Positions 23,137 to 32,980 of a DNA stretch of 64,000 nt are shown piece by piece. The translations under genes and the position numbers were made by a program. The stretch is from Cutibacterium granulosum (GTDB taxonomy: Bacteria > Actinomycetota > Actinomycetes > Propionibacteriales > Propionibacteriaceae): assembly GCF_900186975.1 (NCBI RefSeq), contig NZ_LT906441.1, positions 1,426,001 through 1,490,000 of the forward strand. Reading direction: 5' to 3'. The stretch's first letter is position 1. Every line of letters begins with the position of its first letter. Under the pieces are notes generated by a model that saw only the letters and a program-made list of their open reading frames with translations, had not been told where the DNA came from and made no database searches.

Positions 23137-25803
23137 ATGAGCATCAACAGTTTCGGCGCCCGGCGTAGCCTCGACGTCGATGGTCAGTCCTACGAGATCT
23201 ACGACATCGACGCCGTTCCCGGTTCCTCCGACCTTCCGTACAGCTTGAAGGTCCTGCTGGAGAATCTGCTGCGTACCGAGGACGGTGCCAACATCACTGC
23301 CGACCAGATCACGGCTCTTGGCCAGTGGGACGCCACCGCTCAGCCCTCCCATGAGATCCAGTTCACCCCGGCGCGCGTCATCATGCAGGACTTCACCGGG
23401 GTGCCGTGCATCGTCGACCTCGCCACCATGCGAGAAGCCATCGCCGACCTCGGCGGAGACCCCAACAAGGTCAATCCGCTCTCCCCGGCGGAGATGGTCA
23501 TCGACCACTCCGTCATCGTCGAGAAGTTCGGCGTCCCCGACGCCCTGCAGGCCAACATGGGCATCGAGTACGACCGCAACCGGGAGCGCTACCAGTTCCT
23601 GCGGTGGGGGCAGACGGCCTTCGAGAACTTCCGCGTCGTCCCGCCGGGCACCGGCATCGTCCACCAGGTGAATCTGGAACACCTGGCCCGCGTCACCTTC
23701 GTGCGTGAGGAGGACGGCACCAGGATCGCCTACCCCGACACCTGCGTGGGCACCGACTCCCACACCACCATGGTCAACGGGCTGGGCGTCGTCGGCTGGG
23801 GGGTCGGCGGCATCGAGGCCGAGGCTGCCATGCTCGGCCAGCCGGTCTCCATGCTCGTCCCGCGCGTCGTCGGCTTCAAGCTCTCCGGGGAGCTTCCCGA
23901 AGGAGTCACTGCCACCGACCTCGTCCTGCGTATCACCCAGATGCTGCGTGAGCACAGGGTCGTCGGCAAGTTCGTCGAGTTCTACGGTTCCGGCGTCTCC
24001 GCCGTTCCGCTGGCCAACCGGGCCACCCTGGGCAACATGAGCCCCGAGTACGGTTCGACCGTCGCGATCTTCCCGGTCGACGACGTCACCCTGGACTATC
24101 TGCGACTCACCGGACGCGACGAGCACCAGATCAAGCTCATCGAGGCCTACACCAAGGCCCAGGGCATGTGGCACGACCCCAGCCACGAGGCTCGTTACTC
24201 CGAGTACCTGGAGCTCGATCTGTCCACCGTCACCCCCGCCATCGCTGGTCCGAAACGTCCGCAGGATCGTATTGAACTCACCGAGGCCAAGGAGTCCTTC
24301 GAGGGTCTCGTGCCCAGCTACACCTCCAACCCGGGTGTCAAGGTTCCGGTGACGTTGTCCGACGGACGTTCCTTCGAGCTGGCCAATGGCGCCGTCACCG
24401 TGGCCGCGATCACCTCGTGCACCAACACCTCCAACCCGAGTGTCATGATCGCCGCCGGTCTGGTCGCCAAGAAGGCCCACGAGCTCGGCCTGAAGCCCAA
24501 GCCATGGGTCAAGACCTCCCTGGCCCCCGGATCCCAGGTCGTCACCGACTACTTCAATCGTGCTGGACTGGCGCAGCACCTCAGCACTGTCGGGTTCGAC
24601 CTCGTCGGTTACGGCTGCACCACCTGCATCGGCAACACCGGACCGCTCATCCCCGAGGTCTCGACGGCCATCAATGACAAAGATCTGGCCGTCACTGCGG
24701 TGCTCTCGGGCAATCGCAACTTCGAAGGACGCATCAGCCCCGATGTCAAGATGAACTATCTGGCCTCTCCGCCGCTGGTCGTCATCTATGCGCTGGCCGG
24801 GACGATGGACATCGATCTCGCCACCGAGCCGGTCGCCGTCACCGATGGCGGGAAGGAGGTGTTCCTCACGGATCTGTGGCCCTCGGCTGCCGAGATCGCC
24901 GAGATCGTCAACTCGTCCATCTCGGCGCAGATGTACACCGAGCGCTACGCCGACGTCTTCGACGGGGGAGAACGCTGGAAGTCGCTGGAGACACCCGAGG
25001 GTGACACCTTCGCCTGGGATGCCGACTCCACCTACGTGCGCAAGTTGCCGATCTTCGACGGCATGGCCGCCAGTCCCGAGCCCATGCACGACATCCATGA
25101 CGCCCGGGTGCTGCTCAAGCTCGGCGACTCGGTGACCACCGACCACATCTCCCCGGCCGGTGCCATCAAGCCCGACTCCCCGGCCGGGCTGTGGCTGGCC
25201 GAGCAGGGCGTGCAGCGCAAGGACTTCAACTCCTATGGTTCCCGCCGTGGCAACCACGAGGTCATGATGCGTGGCACCTTCGCCAACATTCGGCTGCGCA
25301 ACCAGCTTGCCCCCGGCACCGAGGGTGGCTTCACCCGTGATTTCACCGTCGCAGACGGCCCGGTGAGCACCATCTACGACGCCGCGGTGAACTACCGAGC
25401 CGCCAACACCCCGCTCGTCGTCCTGGGCGGCAAGGAGTACGGCTCGGGATCCTCACGCGACTGGGCCGCCAAGGGCACCATGCTGCTGGGCGTCAAGGTC
25501 GTCATCGCCGAGAGCTACGAGCGCATCCACCGCTCCAACCTCATTGGCATGGGTGTGCTGCCCCTGCAGTTCCCCGAGGGGGTCAGCGCAGACTCGCTGG
25601 GTCTGAGCGGTGAGGAGACCTTTGACTTCGAGGGCATCGAGCAGATCAATGAGACGATCCCGCCGACCATTCACGTCACCGCGACCCGGGACGGCCGAAC
25701 CACCGAGTTCGACGTCGTCGTGCGTATCGACACCCCGGGGGAGCGCGAGTACTACCTCAACGGTGGAATCCTGCAGTACGTGCTGCGTCGGATGGCGGGG
25801 TGA
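23137..25803 (+). CDS. acnA: Aconitate hydratase A
   Basis: An 888-residue aconitase isomerising citrate and isocitrate in the TCA cycle. The [4Fe-4S] ligands are Cys428 in [10 protein letters not shown] and Cys494 and Cys497 in [12 protein letters not shown]. Other family segments: [39 protein letters not shown], and the C-terminal swivelling domain with [13 protein letters not shown] and [17 protein letters not shown]. Full length and intact. A GGAG precedes the ATG. Its promoter region carries the operator-like inverted repeat described separately, so peroxide-linked control is plausible: aconitase clusters are oxidant-sensitive. A strong hairpin follows the stop. Confidence 0.97.
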   Translation: MSINSFGARRSLDVDGQSYEIYDIDAVPGSSDLPYSLKVLLENLLRTEDGANITADQITALGQWDATAQPSHEIQFTPARVIMQDFTGVPCIVDLATMREAIADLGGDPNKVNPLSPAEMVIDHSVIVEKFGVPDALQANMGIEYDRNRERYQFLRWGQTAFENFRVVPPGTGIVHQVNLEHLARVTFVREEDGTRIAYPDTCVGTDSHTTMVNGLGVVGWGVGGIEAEAAMLGQPVSMLVPRVVGFKLSGELPEGVTATDLVLRITQMLREHRVVGKFVEFYGSGVSAVPLANRATLGNMSPEYGSTVAIFPVDDVTLDYLRLTGRDEHQIKLIEAYTKAQGMWHDPSHEARYSEYLELDLSTVTPAIAGPKRPQDRIELTEAKESFEGLVPSYTSNPGVKVPVTLSDGRSFELANGAVTVAAITSCTNTSNPSVMIAAGLVAKKAHELGLKPKPWVKTSLAPGSQVVTDYFNRAGLAQHLSTVGFDLVGYGCTTCIGNTGPLIPEVSTAINDKDLAVTAVLSGNRNFEGRISPDVKMNYLASPPLVVIYALAGTMDIDLATEPVAVTDGGKEVFLTDLWPSAAEIAEIVNSSISAQMYTERYADVFDGGERWKSLETPEGDTFAWDADSTYVRKLPIFDGMAASPEPMHDIHDARVLLKLGDSVTTDHISPAGAIKPDSPAGLWLAEQGVQRKDFNSYGSRRGNHEVMMRGTFANIRLRNQLAPGTEGGFTRDFTVADGPVSTIYDAAVNYRAANTPLVVLGGKEYGSGSSRDWAAKGTMLLGVKVVIAESYERIHRSNLIGMGVLPLQFPEGVSADSLGLSGEETFDFEGIEQINETIPPTIHVTATRDGRTTEFDVVVRIDTPGEREYYLNGGILQYVLRRMAG

Positions 25804-25850
25804 CACGTTCGGCTCGGGTCGCCTCAGTTGCGCATGACCTGCGATCACGT

Positions 25851-25908
25851 CTGACGAGGTGCCCCGCGACACGCTGAGACGGGCGTATCGCAGGGCACCT
25901 CACGTCAG
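25851..25908 (+). terminator. Terminator after aconitase
   Basis: CTGACG plus AGGTGCCC on the left pairs with GGGCACCT plus CGTCAG on the right, with a two-base bulge, and an inner GCGA/TCGC pair adds to the stem. It is one of the strongest hairpins in the window but lacks a T-run. Confidence 0.65.
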
Positions 25909-25977
25909 GAACCGCATGGCACGTGTCAACCCATCATCCCGATGAGGTGACCGACGTGACTGGCCATGCATTGAGCA

Positions 25978-25983
25978 TAGGAT
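25978..25983 (+). promoter_or_regulatory. -10 element for a leaderless dxs transcript
   Basis: TAGGAT ends seven bases before the dxs ATG and there is no Shine-Dalgarno, a layout that fits transcription starting at the initiation codon. Confidence 0.45.
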
Positions 25984-25990
25984 TGTGACC

Positions 25991-27856
25991 ATGTCCCTAC
26001 TCGACCGCGTTCACTGCCCAGATGATCTTCGACAACTCTCCTTGGAGGAGTCAGAGGAGCTGGCGGGGGAGATCCGTGACTTCCTCATCGAGCATGTGAG
26101 TCGCACCGGAGGCCATCTCGGCCCGAATCTCGGCGTCGTGGAGATCACCATCGCCCTGCATCAGGTATTCGACTCCCCACGGGACCCGATCATCTTCGAC
26201 ACCGGTCATCAGAGTTACGTCCACAAGATCCTCACCGGGCGTGCCGACCAGTTCGACAGGATGCGTCAGGAGGACGGGCTGTCCGGGTATCCCAGTCGTG
26301 CGGAGTCCGAGCACGACTGGGTCGAGAATTCCCATGCCTCCACCTCGTTGTCATGGGCCGAGGGGATGGCCAGGGCCTTCCAGCGCCAGGGACATGACGA
26401 TCGCACCGTGGTGGCTGTCATCGGGGACGGGGCACTCACCGGCGGTATGGCGTGGGAGGCACTCAATTCCATTGCCGCCCAACCAGACCTCCCACTCGTC
26501 ATCATCGTCAACGACAACGGACGCTCCTACACCCCAACGGTGGGCGGCCTGGCCGATCGGCTCTCGGCCATCCGTACCGACCCGCACTACGAGGACGCCC
26601 TGGTGCGCATGAAGAAGGCCGTGACCGGTGCCCCCCTGGGCAAGCAGGTCTACGGGCTCATGCACGGTGTCAAGGCTGGTGTCAAGGACGTCCTGGTCGG
26701 TGGGCCGGGAATCTTCTCCGACCTCGGGATCAAGTATCTGGGGCCGGTCGACGGTCACAACGTGGCCGACCTGGAACGTGCCTTCGAGCTTGCCAAACGG
26801 TTTGGCCGTCCCGTCATCGTCCATGCCATCACCGTCAAGGGCAAGGGCTTCGCAGCAGCCGAGAACAACAAGGAGGACGCCTTCCACGCGGTCGGCAAGA
26901 TCGATCCCACCACCGGACAATCCTTGGGTGGGACCAGTACACACACCTGGAGCGGTGCGTTCTCCGCGAGCATGGTGGAGATCGGTGAGAAACGCCCCGA
27001 CGTCTTCGGGATCACTGCGGCAATGCTCTATCCGGTGGGTCTGGCACCCTTCGCTGCCCGACACCCCGATCGCGTCATGGACGTCGGTATCGCCGAGCAG
27101 CACGCACTCACCGTTGCGGCAGGTATGGCCACCGCCGGTCTGCACCCCGTCGTTGCGCTGTACTCGACCTTCCTCAACCGAGCCTTCGACCAGCTGCTCA
27201 TGGATGTCGGCCTGCACGAGCAGGGAGTCACCGTCGTCCTGGACCGTGCCGGGATCACCGGCACGGATGGAGCCAGCCACAACGGCATGTGGGACCTTGC
27301 CATCTGCGGGATCGTCCCTGGCCTCATGATGGCCGCTCCGCGCGATCGTGCCCACCTGGAATCGGTGCTGTGGCAGGCCATCGACATCGATGACCGCCCC
27401 ACCGTCATTCGCTACTCCAAGGACCCCATGCCCGAGACCGTCGAGGTTCTCAGGACCATCGACGAGGTGGATGTGCTCAAGGAAGGCGCCCCCGGTGGAG
27501 TGCTCATGGTGGCCCATGGACAGCTGTGTGGAGCCGCGGTGGAGGCAGCGACCTCACTCGGCGAGGAGGTCACGGTGGTGAGCCCACGGTGGGCGTTGCC
27601 GATCAATCCCACCCTCGTGTCGATGGCCCGCCAGTCACGAGCCGTCGTCTCGGTCGAGGACGGATTGGTGAGCCAGGGGTTGGGCAGTCAGCTCTCGGCA
27701 CGACTCCGAGAATCCGCGGTGTGGACGCCCACCTGCGAACTCGGTGTCCCCAAGCAGTTCCTCGCCCAGGCGTCCCGCTCGTCGATCATGAAACGGATCG
27801 GCCTGGATGCACCAGGTATCGCCGAGTCGGTCAACCAGTTCCTCCAGCACATCTGA
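25991..27856 (+). CDS. dxs: 1-deoxy-D-xylulose-5-phosphate synthase
   Basis: A 621-residue thiamine-diphosphate enzyme joining pyruvate and glyceraldehyde 3-phosphate, the first step of the MEP isoprenoid pathway. The N-terminal GHQSYVHKILTGR, the ThDP/Mg site GDGALTGGMAWEALN, and the segment IVNDNGRSYTPTVGGLADRL are present, followed by the transketolase pyrimidine domain with VGIAEQHALTVAAGMA and DRAGITGTDGASHNG. The C-terminal domain ends normally. I prefer ATG 25991 (MSLLDRVHC) to the GTG six bases earlier, because TAGGAT is placed for a leaderless start there. It converges with RNase D. Confidence 0.96.
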   Translation: MSLLDRVHCPDDLRQLSLEESEELAGEIRDFLIEHVSRTGGHLGPNLGVVEITIALHQVFDSPRDPIIFDTGHQSYVHKILTGRADQFDRMRQEDGLSGYPSRAESEHDWVENSHASTSLSWAEGMARAFQRQGHDDRTVVAVIGDGALTGGMAWEALNSIAAQPDLPLVIIVNDNGRSYTPTVGGLADRLSAIRTDPHYEDALVRMKKAVTGAPLGKQVYGLMHGVKAGVKDVLVGGPGIFSDLGIKYLGPVDGHNVADLERAFELAKRFGRPVIVHAITVKGKGFAAAENNKEDAFHAVGKIDPTTGQSLGGTSTHTWSGAFSASMVEIGEKRPDVFGITAAMLYPVGLAPFAARHPDRVMDVGIAEQHALTVAAGMATAGLHPVVALYSTFLNRAFDQLLMDVGLHEQGVTVVLDRAGITGTDGASHNGMWDLAICGIVPGLMMAAPRDRAHLESVLWQAIDIDDRPTVIRYSKDPMPETVEVLRTIDEVDVLKEGAPGGVLMVAHGQLCGAAVEAATSLGEEVTVVSPRWALPINPTLVSMARQSRAVVSVEDGLVSQGLGSQLSARLRESAVWTPTCELGVPKQFLAQASRSSIMKRIGLDAPGIAESVNQFLQHI

Positions 27857-27919
27857 GGAGCCAGCGGACGAGACTTGTGGGTCCCCCAGGTGTGCGGGAA
27901 CCCGGTGCCGATCTGGGAA

Positions 27920-29215
27920 TCACCGTGCCGAGCGCAGCACTCGGGAGACACGTCCTGCCACCAGGTCTCGTTGCCACTGTCTGGCGCCAAGATCGGCGAG
28001 GAAGGCGTCCACACCGATGGGACTGAGGTCCCATGGCGGCCGCCAACACACCTGTCGTACCGCGTCGGGGGCGATGAGATTCGCTGGATCGATGTGTGCC
28101 GACTCCGCCAACTCGTTGACAGCCGGGCGCACGGCCTGCCACCGACGGGCCGCCTCGGGATGGTGGCGCTCCCAGTTCCGTGGTGGGGGAATGCGGTGGG
28201 GATCACGTGGCGCGCGCTTGGGTGGGTATTCCTTGGCCGGGGTTCTGGCGGCGTGACGAATGGCCTGTGTCCACACGTCGAGATGTGCCTTGGCCCTGCC
28301 ATGGCGGAATCCGCGGGTTCTCCGAACGTCTGCATCGGTGAGGGTGACGCACGCACCCACCTGACGGGCCAGGGAGATGATGACTCGGTCGTGCAGCACC
28401 TTGCTCGGTGCCACGTCAAGCTCCTGGGCCACGGAGTCCCGGGCCTGCCAGAGGTCCTTGACCACCTGAAGCCCGGCACGGGTGGTGACCTCGCCGATTC
28501 CCGAGGTGCGACGCCAGCGGGTCGGATCGGTGGCGCTCATGGTGGACGGGGCCGCTGCGGCCACCTGGACCAGGTGGCCGAATTCCTGGCGCGCCCACTC
28601 CTGTTTGCCGGCATTCTGCAGGTCGTGCCACACCGTGACCCTCAGTTCGTCGAGCAGCTCGACGTCAAGGGCCGCATAGGCGAGGAAGTCCTCGGGCAGC
28701 GGTCGTTGCGACCAGTCGGAGGCGGAGTGTTCCTTGAGCAGATGCACCCCGCAGTAACGTTCCACCATGTGGCCCAGGCCCACCTTGGGCAGTCCCAGCA
28801 GACGCCCGGCGAGCTCGGTGTCGAAGAGCATGGTGGGGCGAAGACCCTCCAGGGCGAGGCACGGGATGTCCTGGATGGCGGCATGCAGTATCCACTCGGT
28901 GCCGGACAGCGCCTGCGCCAGGCCATCCAGACCGACACCGGCGGAGCCGTCATCAAAGGCAGTGGGGTCGACGAGGTGGGTCCCGCTGCCGGAGCGTCTC
29001 AGCTGGATGAGGTAGGCCCGCGGCCAGTACCGGAATCCGTGGGCGCGTTCGGTGTCGATGGCCACGGGCCCGGTGCCATGACGCAGGGCCGTGATGGTAC
29101 GTGTCAGGGCCTCGGGGGTGTCGACGACGGGTGCCAGGGGTTCGGAGGGTTCGCTGAGAATGGGCAGCCCGGAATCAGGGTCGATGTCCTGACCAGGCAC
29201 GTCATGCGGCGTCAT
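27920..29215 (-). CDS. rnd: Ribonuclease D (DEDD exonuclease with HRDC domain)
   Basis: A 431-residue 3'-5' exoribonuclease of tRNA/rRNA maturation. The DEDD acidic residues are in VAIDTERAHGFRYW (Asp54, Glu56), ILHAAIQDIPCL, and YAALDVELLDEL. The HRDC RNA-binding domain follows (LQVVKDLWQARDSVAQELDV), and the C-terminus is a second HRDC-like segment. The gene follows DUF3000 on the same strand, as in other actinobacteria. The start is uncertain: the ATG at 29215 has no clear ribosome site, and the frame stays open upstream into DUF3000; translational coupling to DUF3000 is likely. Confidence 0.88.
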   Translation of the reverse strand: MTPHDVPGQDIDPDSGLPILSEPSEPLAPVVDTPEALTRTITALRHGTGPVAIDTERAHGFRYWPRAYLIQLRRSGSGTHLVDPTAFDDGSAGVGLDGLAQALSGTEWILHAAIQDIPCLALEGLRPTMLFDTELAGRLLGLPKVGLGHMVERYCGVHLLKEHSASDWSQRPLPEDFLAYAALDVELLDELRVTVWHDLQNAGKQEWARQEFGHLVQVAAAAPSTMSATDPTRWRRTSGIGEVTTRAGLQVVKDLWQARDSVAQELDVAPSKVLHDRVIISLARQVGACVTLTDADVRRTRGFRHGRAKAHLDVWTQAIRHAARTPAKEYPPKRAPRDPHRIPPPRNWERHHPEAARRWQAVRPAVNELAESAHIDPANLIAPDAVRQVCWRPPWDLSPIGVDAFLADLGARQWQRDLVAGRVSRVLRSAR

Positions 29216-29255
29216 GGCCGGGCCCGTCGAGAAACGTGTTGCATCCTGCTCCCAC

Positions 29256-29831
29256 TCACTTGGCTCGTCGGGGTGCGATGGAGACGACGCCGTCTGGAAC
29301 GGGCTGGATTCCGCAGGTGAGGCACAGCAGGTCCTGCCACGCCATGAGATGATCGACGATGTCATGGGTCTCCTCGATGTCGGGGGTCCATGAGGCGCGC
29401 AATTCGACACGGTTCTCCTCGGGGTCTCCCGCGATCTGCCCGAAGGAGTGACTCAGGACCGCCGTCGTCGTCCCTGCAGCCGCGCGGTAGGTGGTCCTGC
29501 GCTGGTCCAGGGCGTCGGTGAGCCACGACCATGCGACCTCGCCCAGCAGCGGATCGGTGGCGATCTGGTGGTCGACCTCGGCCCGGGACATCGTCACGAG
29601 CCGGTAATCGCCCTCCCAGGCGTCCTCCCAGAACGACTGGTGGAGCACGATGAGTCGGCCACTTCCAATTTCCTCGCCATCGTGGGAGACGACGGCCTCA
29701 ATGGCCATGCTGTCCTTGGCGATCCGTGTCGGAGCAGGAATCTCGCGCACGGTGAGGTCGTGGTGCCACGTCGTCTGTTTGATGACGTCACAGACCTGTG
29801 TGAACGGTGGGACGAATGGCTGAAGGGACAC
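29256..29831 (-). CDS. DUF3000 family protein
   Basis: A 191-residue soluble protein with the conserved start PFVPPFTQVCDVI, then EIPAPTRIAKDSMAIEA and the block ATDPLLGEVAWSWLTDAL, all typical of DUF3000, a family regularly found immediately upstream of RNase D in actinobacteria. The function is unknown; the pairing suggests RNA metabolism, as inference only. TAGCCT lies six bases before the GTG on the minus strand, again suggesting a leaderless transcript. Confidence 0.85.
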   Translation of the reverse strand: MSLQPFVPPFTQVCDVIKQTTWHHDLTVREIPAPTRIAKDSMAIEAVVSHDGEEIGSGRLIVLHQSFWEDAWEGDYRLVTMSRAEVDHQIATDPLLGEVAWSWLTDALDQRRTTYRAAAGTTTAVLSHSFGQIAGDPEENRVELRASWTPDIEETHDIVDHLMAWQDLLCLTCGIQPVPDGVVSIAPRRAK

Positions 29832-29960
29832 GCTGACAGGCTAGTTGGCCGGTCATGGCCTGACAGGCAGGCTCGCCGGAGAGTGCCCCCTGCAACAGTC
29901 CAGCTCGGACTCACGCCCCAGATCCACGCCCCAGCCCTGATCACGACAGTGTGCTGCGTA

Positions 29961-30404
29961 TCAGTTCTGCGTGGGCTCCAGGCTCAGGCAGATGGAATTG
30001 ATGCAGTAGCGCTGGTTCGTGGGCGTGTCGTAGCCCTCACCCTCGAAGACGTGGCCCAGGTGCGACCCGCAGTTGCGGCACCTCACCTCGGTGCGAGGTC
30101 GCCCCGGTATGGAGGTGTCGTGATGATAGGTGACGCGGCCCTCGGCCATCGGTGCGAAGAACGACGGCCAGCCACAGTGCGAGGCGAATTTCTCGTCGCT
30201 ACGGAACAGCTCACAGCCGCAGGCCCGGCATCGATAGATGCCCTCGGTGGTGGTGTCGGTGTACTCGCCGACTCCTGGTGCCTCGGTTCCTGCCTCGCGC
30301 AGGACGTGGTACTCGGCGGCATTGAGGCGCTCGCGCCACTGCTGATCGGTCAGGTGTACGTGCGGAGTCTCAGGTGCAGGTTCGGTACTGGACTGGTTGG
30401 CCAT
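29961..30404 (-). CDS. msrB: Peptide-methionine (R)-S-oxide reductase
   Basis: A 147-residue MsrB that reduces methionine-R-sulfoxide in proteins. Zinc is bound by two CxxC pairs, CRACGCELF and CRNCGSHLGHVF; SHCGWPSFF marks the substrate pocket, and the catalytic Cys is in RYCINSICL near the C-terminus. AGGAGGGAGA eight bases before the ATG is a strong ribosome site. It is a stand-alone gene here, without msrA, and adds to the oxidative-damage repair genes of this half of the window. Confidence 0.95.
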   Translation of the reverse strand: MANQSSTEPAPETPHVHLTDQQWRERLNAAEYHVLREAGTEAPGVGEYTDTTTEGIYRCRACGCELFRSDEKFASHCGWPSFFAPMAEGRVTYHHDTSIPGRPRTEVRCRNCGSHLGHVFEGEGYDTPTNQRYCINSICLSLEPTQN

Positions 30405-30554
30405 GACGGATCTCCCTCCTGCTTGACGGTAGGGATTGATACTACGACCGAATGAGGCTCTGCCGGGAGGGATGGAATGTGCTGTGGGCCGAAAATGCCA
30501 TGCACGTTCGACCACCGAGATGCATGCGACATCAGGGGTGGTGACCATTGAGGC

Positions 30555-31418
30555 ATGGCTCATGACATTGATGACGACCGCATGTTGCGCGATGTGCTGC
30601 GCTGCCCCCAGGTCCAGGTCGATCTTGCAGAGATCGACACCGGTGCCACCCCCAAGGCACCCGGCGACAAGAAGACGACCAAGGACGTCGCCGTGCAGAT
30701 GGGCGAGCAGCTGTCTGCCCTGCAGGAGCGGCTCTTCGCCCGGGGACGCGTCAATGCCGACTCGGCTCGTCGCGTCCTGGTGATCCTGCAGGGCATGGAT
30801 ACGGCCGGCAAGGGCGGGGTGGTGCGGCACACCTTCGGCCTGCTCGACCCGCAGGGCATTCAGCTGGCGGCCTTCAAGGCACCGACCAAGGAGGAGCTGT
30901 CCCACGACTTCCTGTGGCGGATCCGCCGCGAGCTTCCCGACGCCGGGATGATCGGCGTCTTCGACCGATCACACTACGAGGACGTCCTCGTGGCCAGGGT
31001 GGACGAGCTCGTCGAACCAGAGGTGTGGCGCAAGCGGTACGACCGCATCAACAGGTTCGAAGCCGAGCTGGCGGCCAGCGGCACCGTCATCGTCAAATTC
31101 TTCCTGCACATCTCACCCAAGGTGCAGCAGGAACGTCTGGTGGCCCGTCTGGACAATCCGGAGAAGCACTGGAAATTCGATCCGAGTGACATCGCCGCGC
31201 GCGCAAAATGGGGCGACTACCAACAGGCGTACACCGACGTGTTGGAGCGGTGCAATCCAGACATTGCGCCTTGGTACGTCATTCCCGCCGACCACAAGTG
31301 GTATCGCAACTGGGCGGTGGCACAGATCCTTCTGGAGACGCTGCGATCGATGAACATCACCTGGCCCGCCGTCGACTTCGATGTCGACGAGCAGCGCCAC
31401 AAACTACTCGGGGACTGA
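30555..31418 (+). CDS. Polyphosphate:nucleotide phosphotransferase (PPK2 family)
   Basis: A 287-residue P-loop kinase that moves phosphate between polyphosphate and nucleotides. Walker A is QGMDTAGKGG (residues 79-88), with the PPK2-specific VVRHTFGLLDPQG after it; Walker B is FDRSHYEDVL (136-145) and the lid region is RKRYDRINRFE. The C-terminal PADHKWYRNWAV is conserved. This looks like a short single-domain PPK2 (class I or III); the preferred nucleotide cannot be read off. It fits the polyphosphate and PPi economy suggested by PPi-PFK and PPi-PEPCK. Its tail overlaps the convergent CbiX-like gene by 15 bases. Confidence 0.92.
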   Translation: MAHDIDDDRMLRDVLRCPQVQVDLAEIDTGATPKAPGDKKTTKDVAVQMGEQLSALQERLFARGRVNADSARRVLVILQGMDTAGKGGVVRHTFGLLDPQGIQLAAFKAPTKEELSHDFLWRIRRELPDAGMIGVFDRSHYEDVLVARVDELVEPEVWRKRYDRINRFEAELAASGTVIVKFFLHISPKVQQERLVARLDNPEKHWKFDPSDIAARAKWGDYQQAYTDVLERCNPDIAPWYVIPADHKWYRNWAVAQILLETLRSMNITWPAVDFDVDEQRHKLLGD

Positions 31419-32156
31419 GTCCTCGGGGCTCGCCACCATGCCCAGGGCAGCTGAGCAGTAACGCTGGAATGCCCAGGCCGCCAAGTGCGCATCGTCCCCG
31501 ACGGGGGCCCCGACCACCTCTGCGCCGGCTGCCCGGGCTCGTCGGTCGTGTTCCCGTGTGGCGGAGTCCTCGCACACCCACAGCGATCCCACGGCGATGT
31601 GACGTCGTCCCTCTCGGCGCAGGTCGGTGACGACGTCGGCGATGCCGCGGGTCTGCACTCCGTGGGTCGCCAGTCGGGCCGGCAGGTGATGATGCTGGGA
31701 CCACAGTCGCGACATGCGCGAGAGCATCGCAGCTCCACGCTTGTCACCACCATCGGGCGCCGACAGGACGAGAGCGTCGATCTCCTGGCTGTGCGCCCGG
31801 TGGGTCGCCAGACGAAGTCGTGAGTCGACGATGTTGAGCAGGGCTGGAGCCGGGCCGATGGGCTGGGCAACCGTCACCTTGAGATCGGGGTGGTGTGAAC
31901 TGATGTGCTCACCCAGGTTGGTGATCTGGGAACTGGTCGACTGCAGATGGGTGAGGTCCATGGGGACGAGGACGAATTCCTCCCACGTCGGATGGATCTT
32001 GGGAGCGGTGACCTTTCCGGTGGCCGACACGAAGGCAGCGGTGGTGGTGATGTGGGGATGCAGTGCTGAGATGCGTTGGCGCATTCGTAGAGCTGCGATT
32101 TTGGCGCGGGCGTCAGCAGCCGAGGGCAGAGCCAGACCAAGAATGGGAGCGCTCAT
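31404..32156 (-). CDS. CbiX/SirB-like chelatase-fold protein
   Basis: A 250-residue protein with two CbiX-like halves. The first half contains FVLVPMDLTHLQ and a QPIGPAPALLNIVDSRL block that resembles the LGP..L...L segment of sirohydrochlorin chelatases; the second contains LVLSAPDGGDKRGA, RRHIAVGSLWVCED and AGAEVVGAPVGD. The metal-binding His of the usual GHGSR motif is not present at the N-terminus, which reads LGLALPSAAD. It may therefore be a degenerate or re-purposed chelatase. GGGGAGG and GAGG precede the ATG. No cobalamin or siroheme gene is adjacent. Confidence 0.6.
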   Translation of the reverse strand: MSAPILGLALPSAADARAKIAALRMRQRISALHPHITTTAAFVSATGKVTAPKIHPTWEEFVLVPMDLTHLQSTSSQITNLGEHISSHHPDLKVTVAQPIGPAPALLNIVDSRLRLATHRAHSQEIDALVLSAPDGGDKRGAAMLSRMSRLWSQHHHLPARLATHGVQTRGIADVVTDLRREGRRHIAVGSLWVCEDSATREHDRRARAAGAEVVGAPVGDDAHLAAWAFQRYCSAALGMVASPEDSVPE

Positions 32157-32400
32157 GGACCTCGTCCTCCCCTCAGTTCTCGCTGTGATCGATTGGGGAC
32201 ATCTTCTCACGGTACGGCATACGCCTCGACCAGTGGGTCGGAAAACGGTTCCGCCAACTCGCCCCGGACTGCGGAGCATTGGGCTGCGGAAGAGCCCGGT
32301 GCATCGTGTGGCAGCAGATGGTCAGGGGCAGTGACAACGGGGACGTCACCAGTCCACAGGAGTGCAAGGGGAACAGTCGATGCCGGTACGGCAGACATGA

Positions 32401-32437
32401 AAAGACCCTCAGCTGATCCTTCGTCGACAGCTGAGGG
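32401..32437 (-). terminator. Rho-independent terminator of the tRNA cluster
   Basis: On the minus strand CCCTCAGCTG and CAGCTGAGGG (32428-32437 and 32406-32415) form a perfect 10-bp stem with a 12-base loop, followed by TCTTTTC. It begins four bases after the tRNA-Val end, so it terminates the Gly-Cys-Val transcript. Confidence 0.85.
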
Positions 32438-32440
32438 ATG

Positions 32441-32515
32441 TGGTGGGCGATGCCAGGTTTGAACTGGCGACCTCTTCCGTGTCAGGGAAGCGCGCTACCG
32501 CTGCGCCAACCGCCC
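32441..32515 (-). tRNA. tRNA-Val (GAC)
   Basis: A 75-base cloverleaf with encoded CCA: acceptor GGGCGGT/ATCGCCC, anticodon stem CTTCC/GGAAG around CTGACAC, so the anticodon is GAC. It is the last gene of a three-tRNA cluster on this strand, two bases from tRNA-Cys. A paralogous tRNA-Val(CAC) lies 465 bases away on the opposite strand. Confidence 0.95.
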
Positions 32516-32516
32516 G

Positions 32517-32587
32517 AGGTGGAGACGGGATTTGAACCCGTGTATACGGATTTGCAGTCCGCTGCCTCGCCTCTCGGCCACTCCACC
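32517..32587 (-). tRNA. tRNA-Cys (GCA)
   Basis: A 71-base tRNA with acceptor GGTGGAG/CTCCACC and anticodon loop CTGCAAA, giving anticodon GCA. CCA is not encoded (the 3' flank is CGG). Middle gene of the Gly-Cys-Val cluster. Confidence 0.95.
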
Positions 32588-32619
32588 GGAAGTGTGGATA
32601 GGTCGAAAGACCTTCTCCG

Positions 32620-32692
32620 AGCGGACGACGGGACTCGAACCCGCGACCCTCACCTTGGCAAGGTGATGCTCTACCAACTGAGCCACGTCCGC
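32620..32692 (-). tRNA. tRNA-Gly (GCC)
   Basis: A 73-base tRNA with acceptor GCGGACG/CGTCCGC and anticodon loop TTGCCAA, anticodon GCC. CCA is not encoded. First gene of the cluster; a clear promoter lies upstream. Confidence 0.95.
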
Positions 32693-32734
32693 ATGTCGTT
32701 TCCTTTGGGGCGACCCGCCGGGCGACGAGAGAAA

Positions 32735-32763
32735 ACACTAGAGCAGGTTGATGGGCAATGCAA
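32735..32763 (-). promoter_or_regulatory. Promoter of the tRNA-Gly-Cys-Val cluster
   Basis: Read on the minus strand: TTGCAT (32763-32758), 17 bases, then TAGTGT (32740-32735). Transcription would begin about 35 bases before tRNA-Gly. The rest of 32693-32980 shows no gene. Confidence 0.6.
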
Positions 32764-32963
32764 GTCGGAATCTGTCCAGTTGCCCTCAAAATCCCTGTCG
32801 ATGGAGTGAAATCCCTAGTCAGAGTGAAGAAAATTTTTTCTGCGATGGTGCACACGCCGTTGCGCGGTGCGGCGGGCGTGAGGTCATGGTCCGAGGATCC
32901 CGGACATCGTGGCAATCACGGGTTGTCATTTCTCCCGATGTGGACGAATCGCTTCGAGTTCGA

Positions 32964-32969
32964 TAGAGT
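32964..32969 (+). promoter_or_regulatory. -10 element for tRNA-Val(CAC)
   Basis: TAGAGT ends eleven bases before the tRNA; TGGACG (32941-32946) is 17 bases upstream of it as a weak -35. Confidence 0.4.
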
Positions 32970-32980
32970 GCTTCCTCGCT

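Noticed and set aside
23116-25257. A 713-codon minus-strand open frame over aconitase
   Set aside because: Antisense to fully conserved aconitase; repetitive Gly/Asp/Val composition without motifs.
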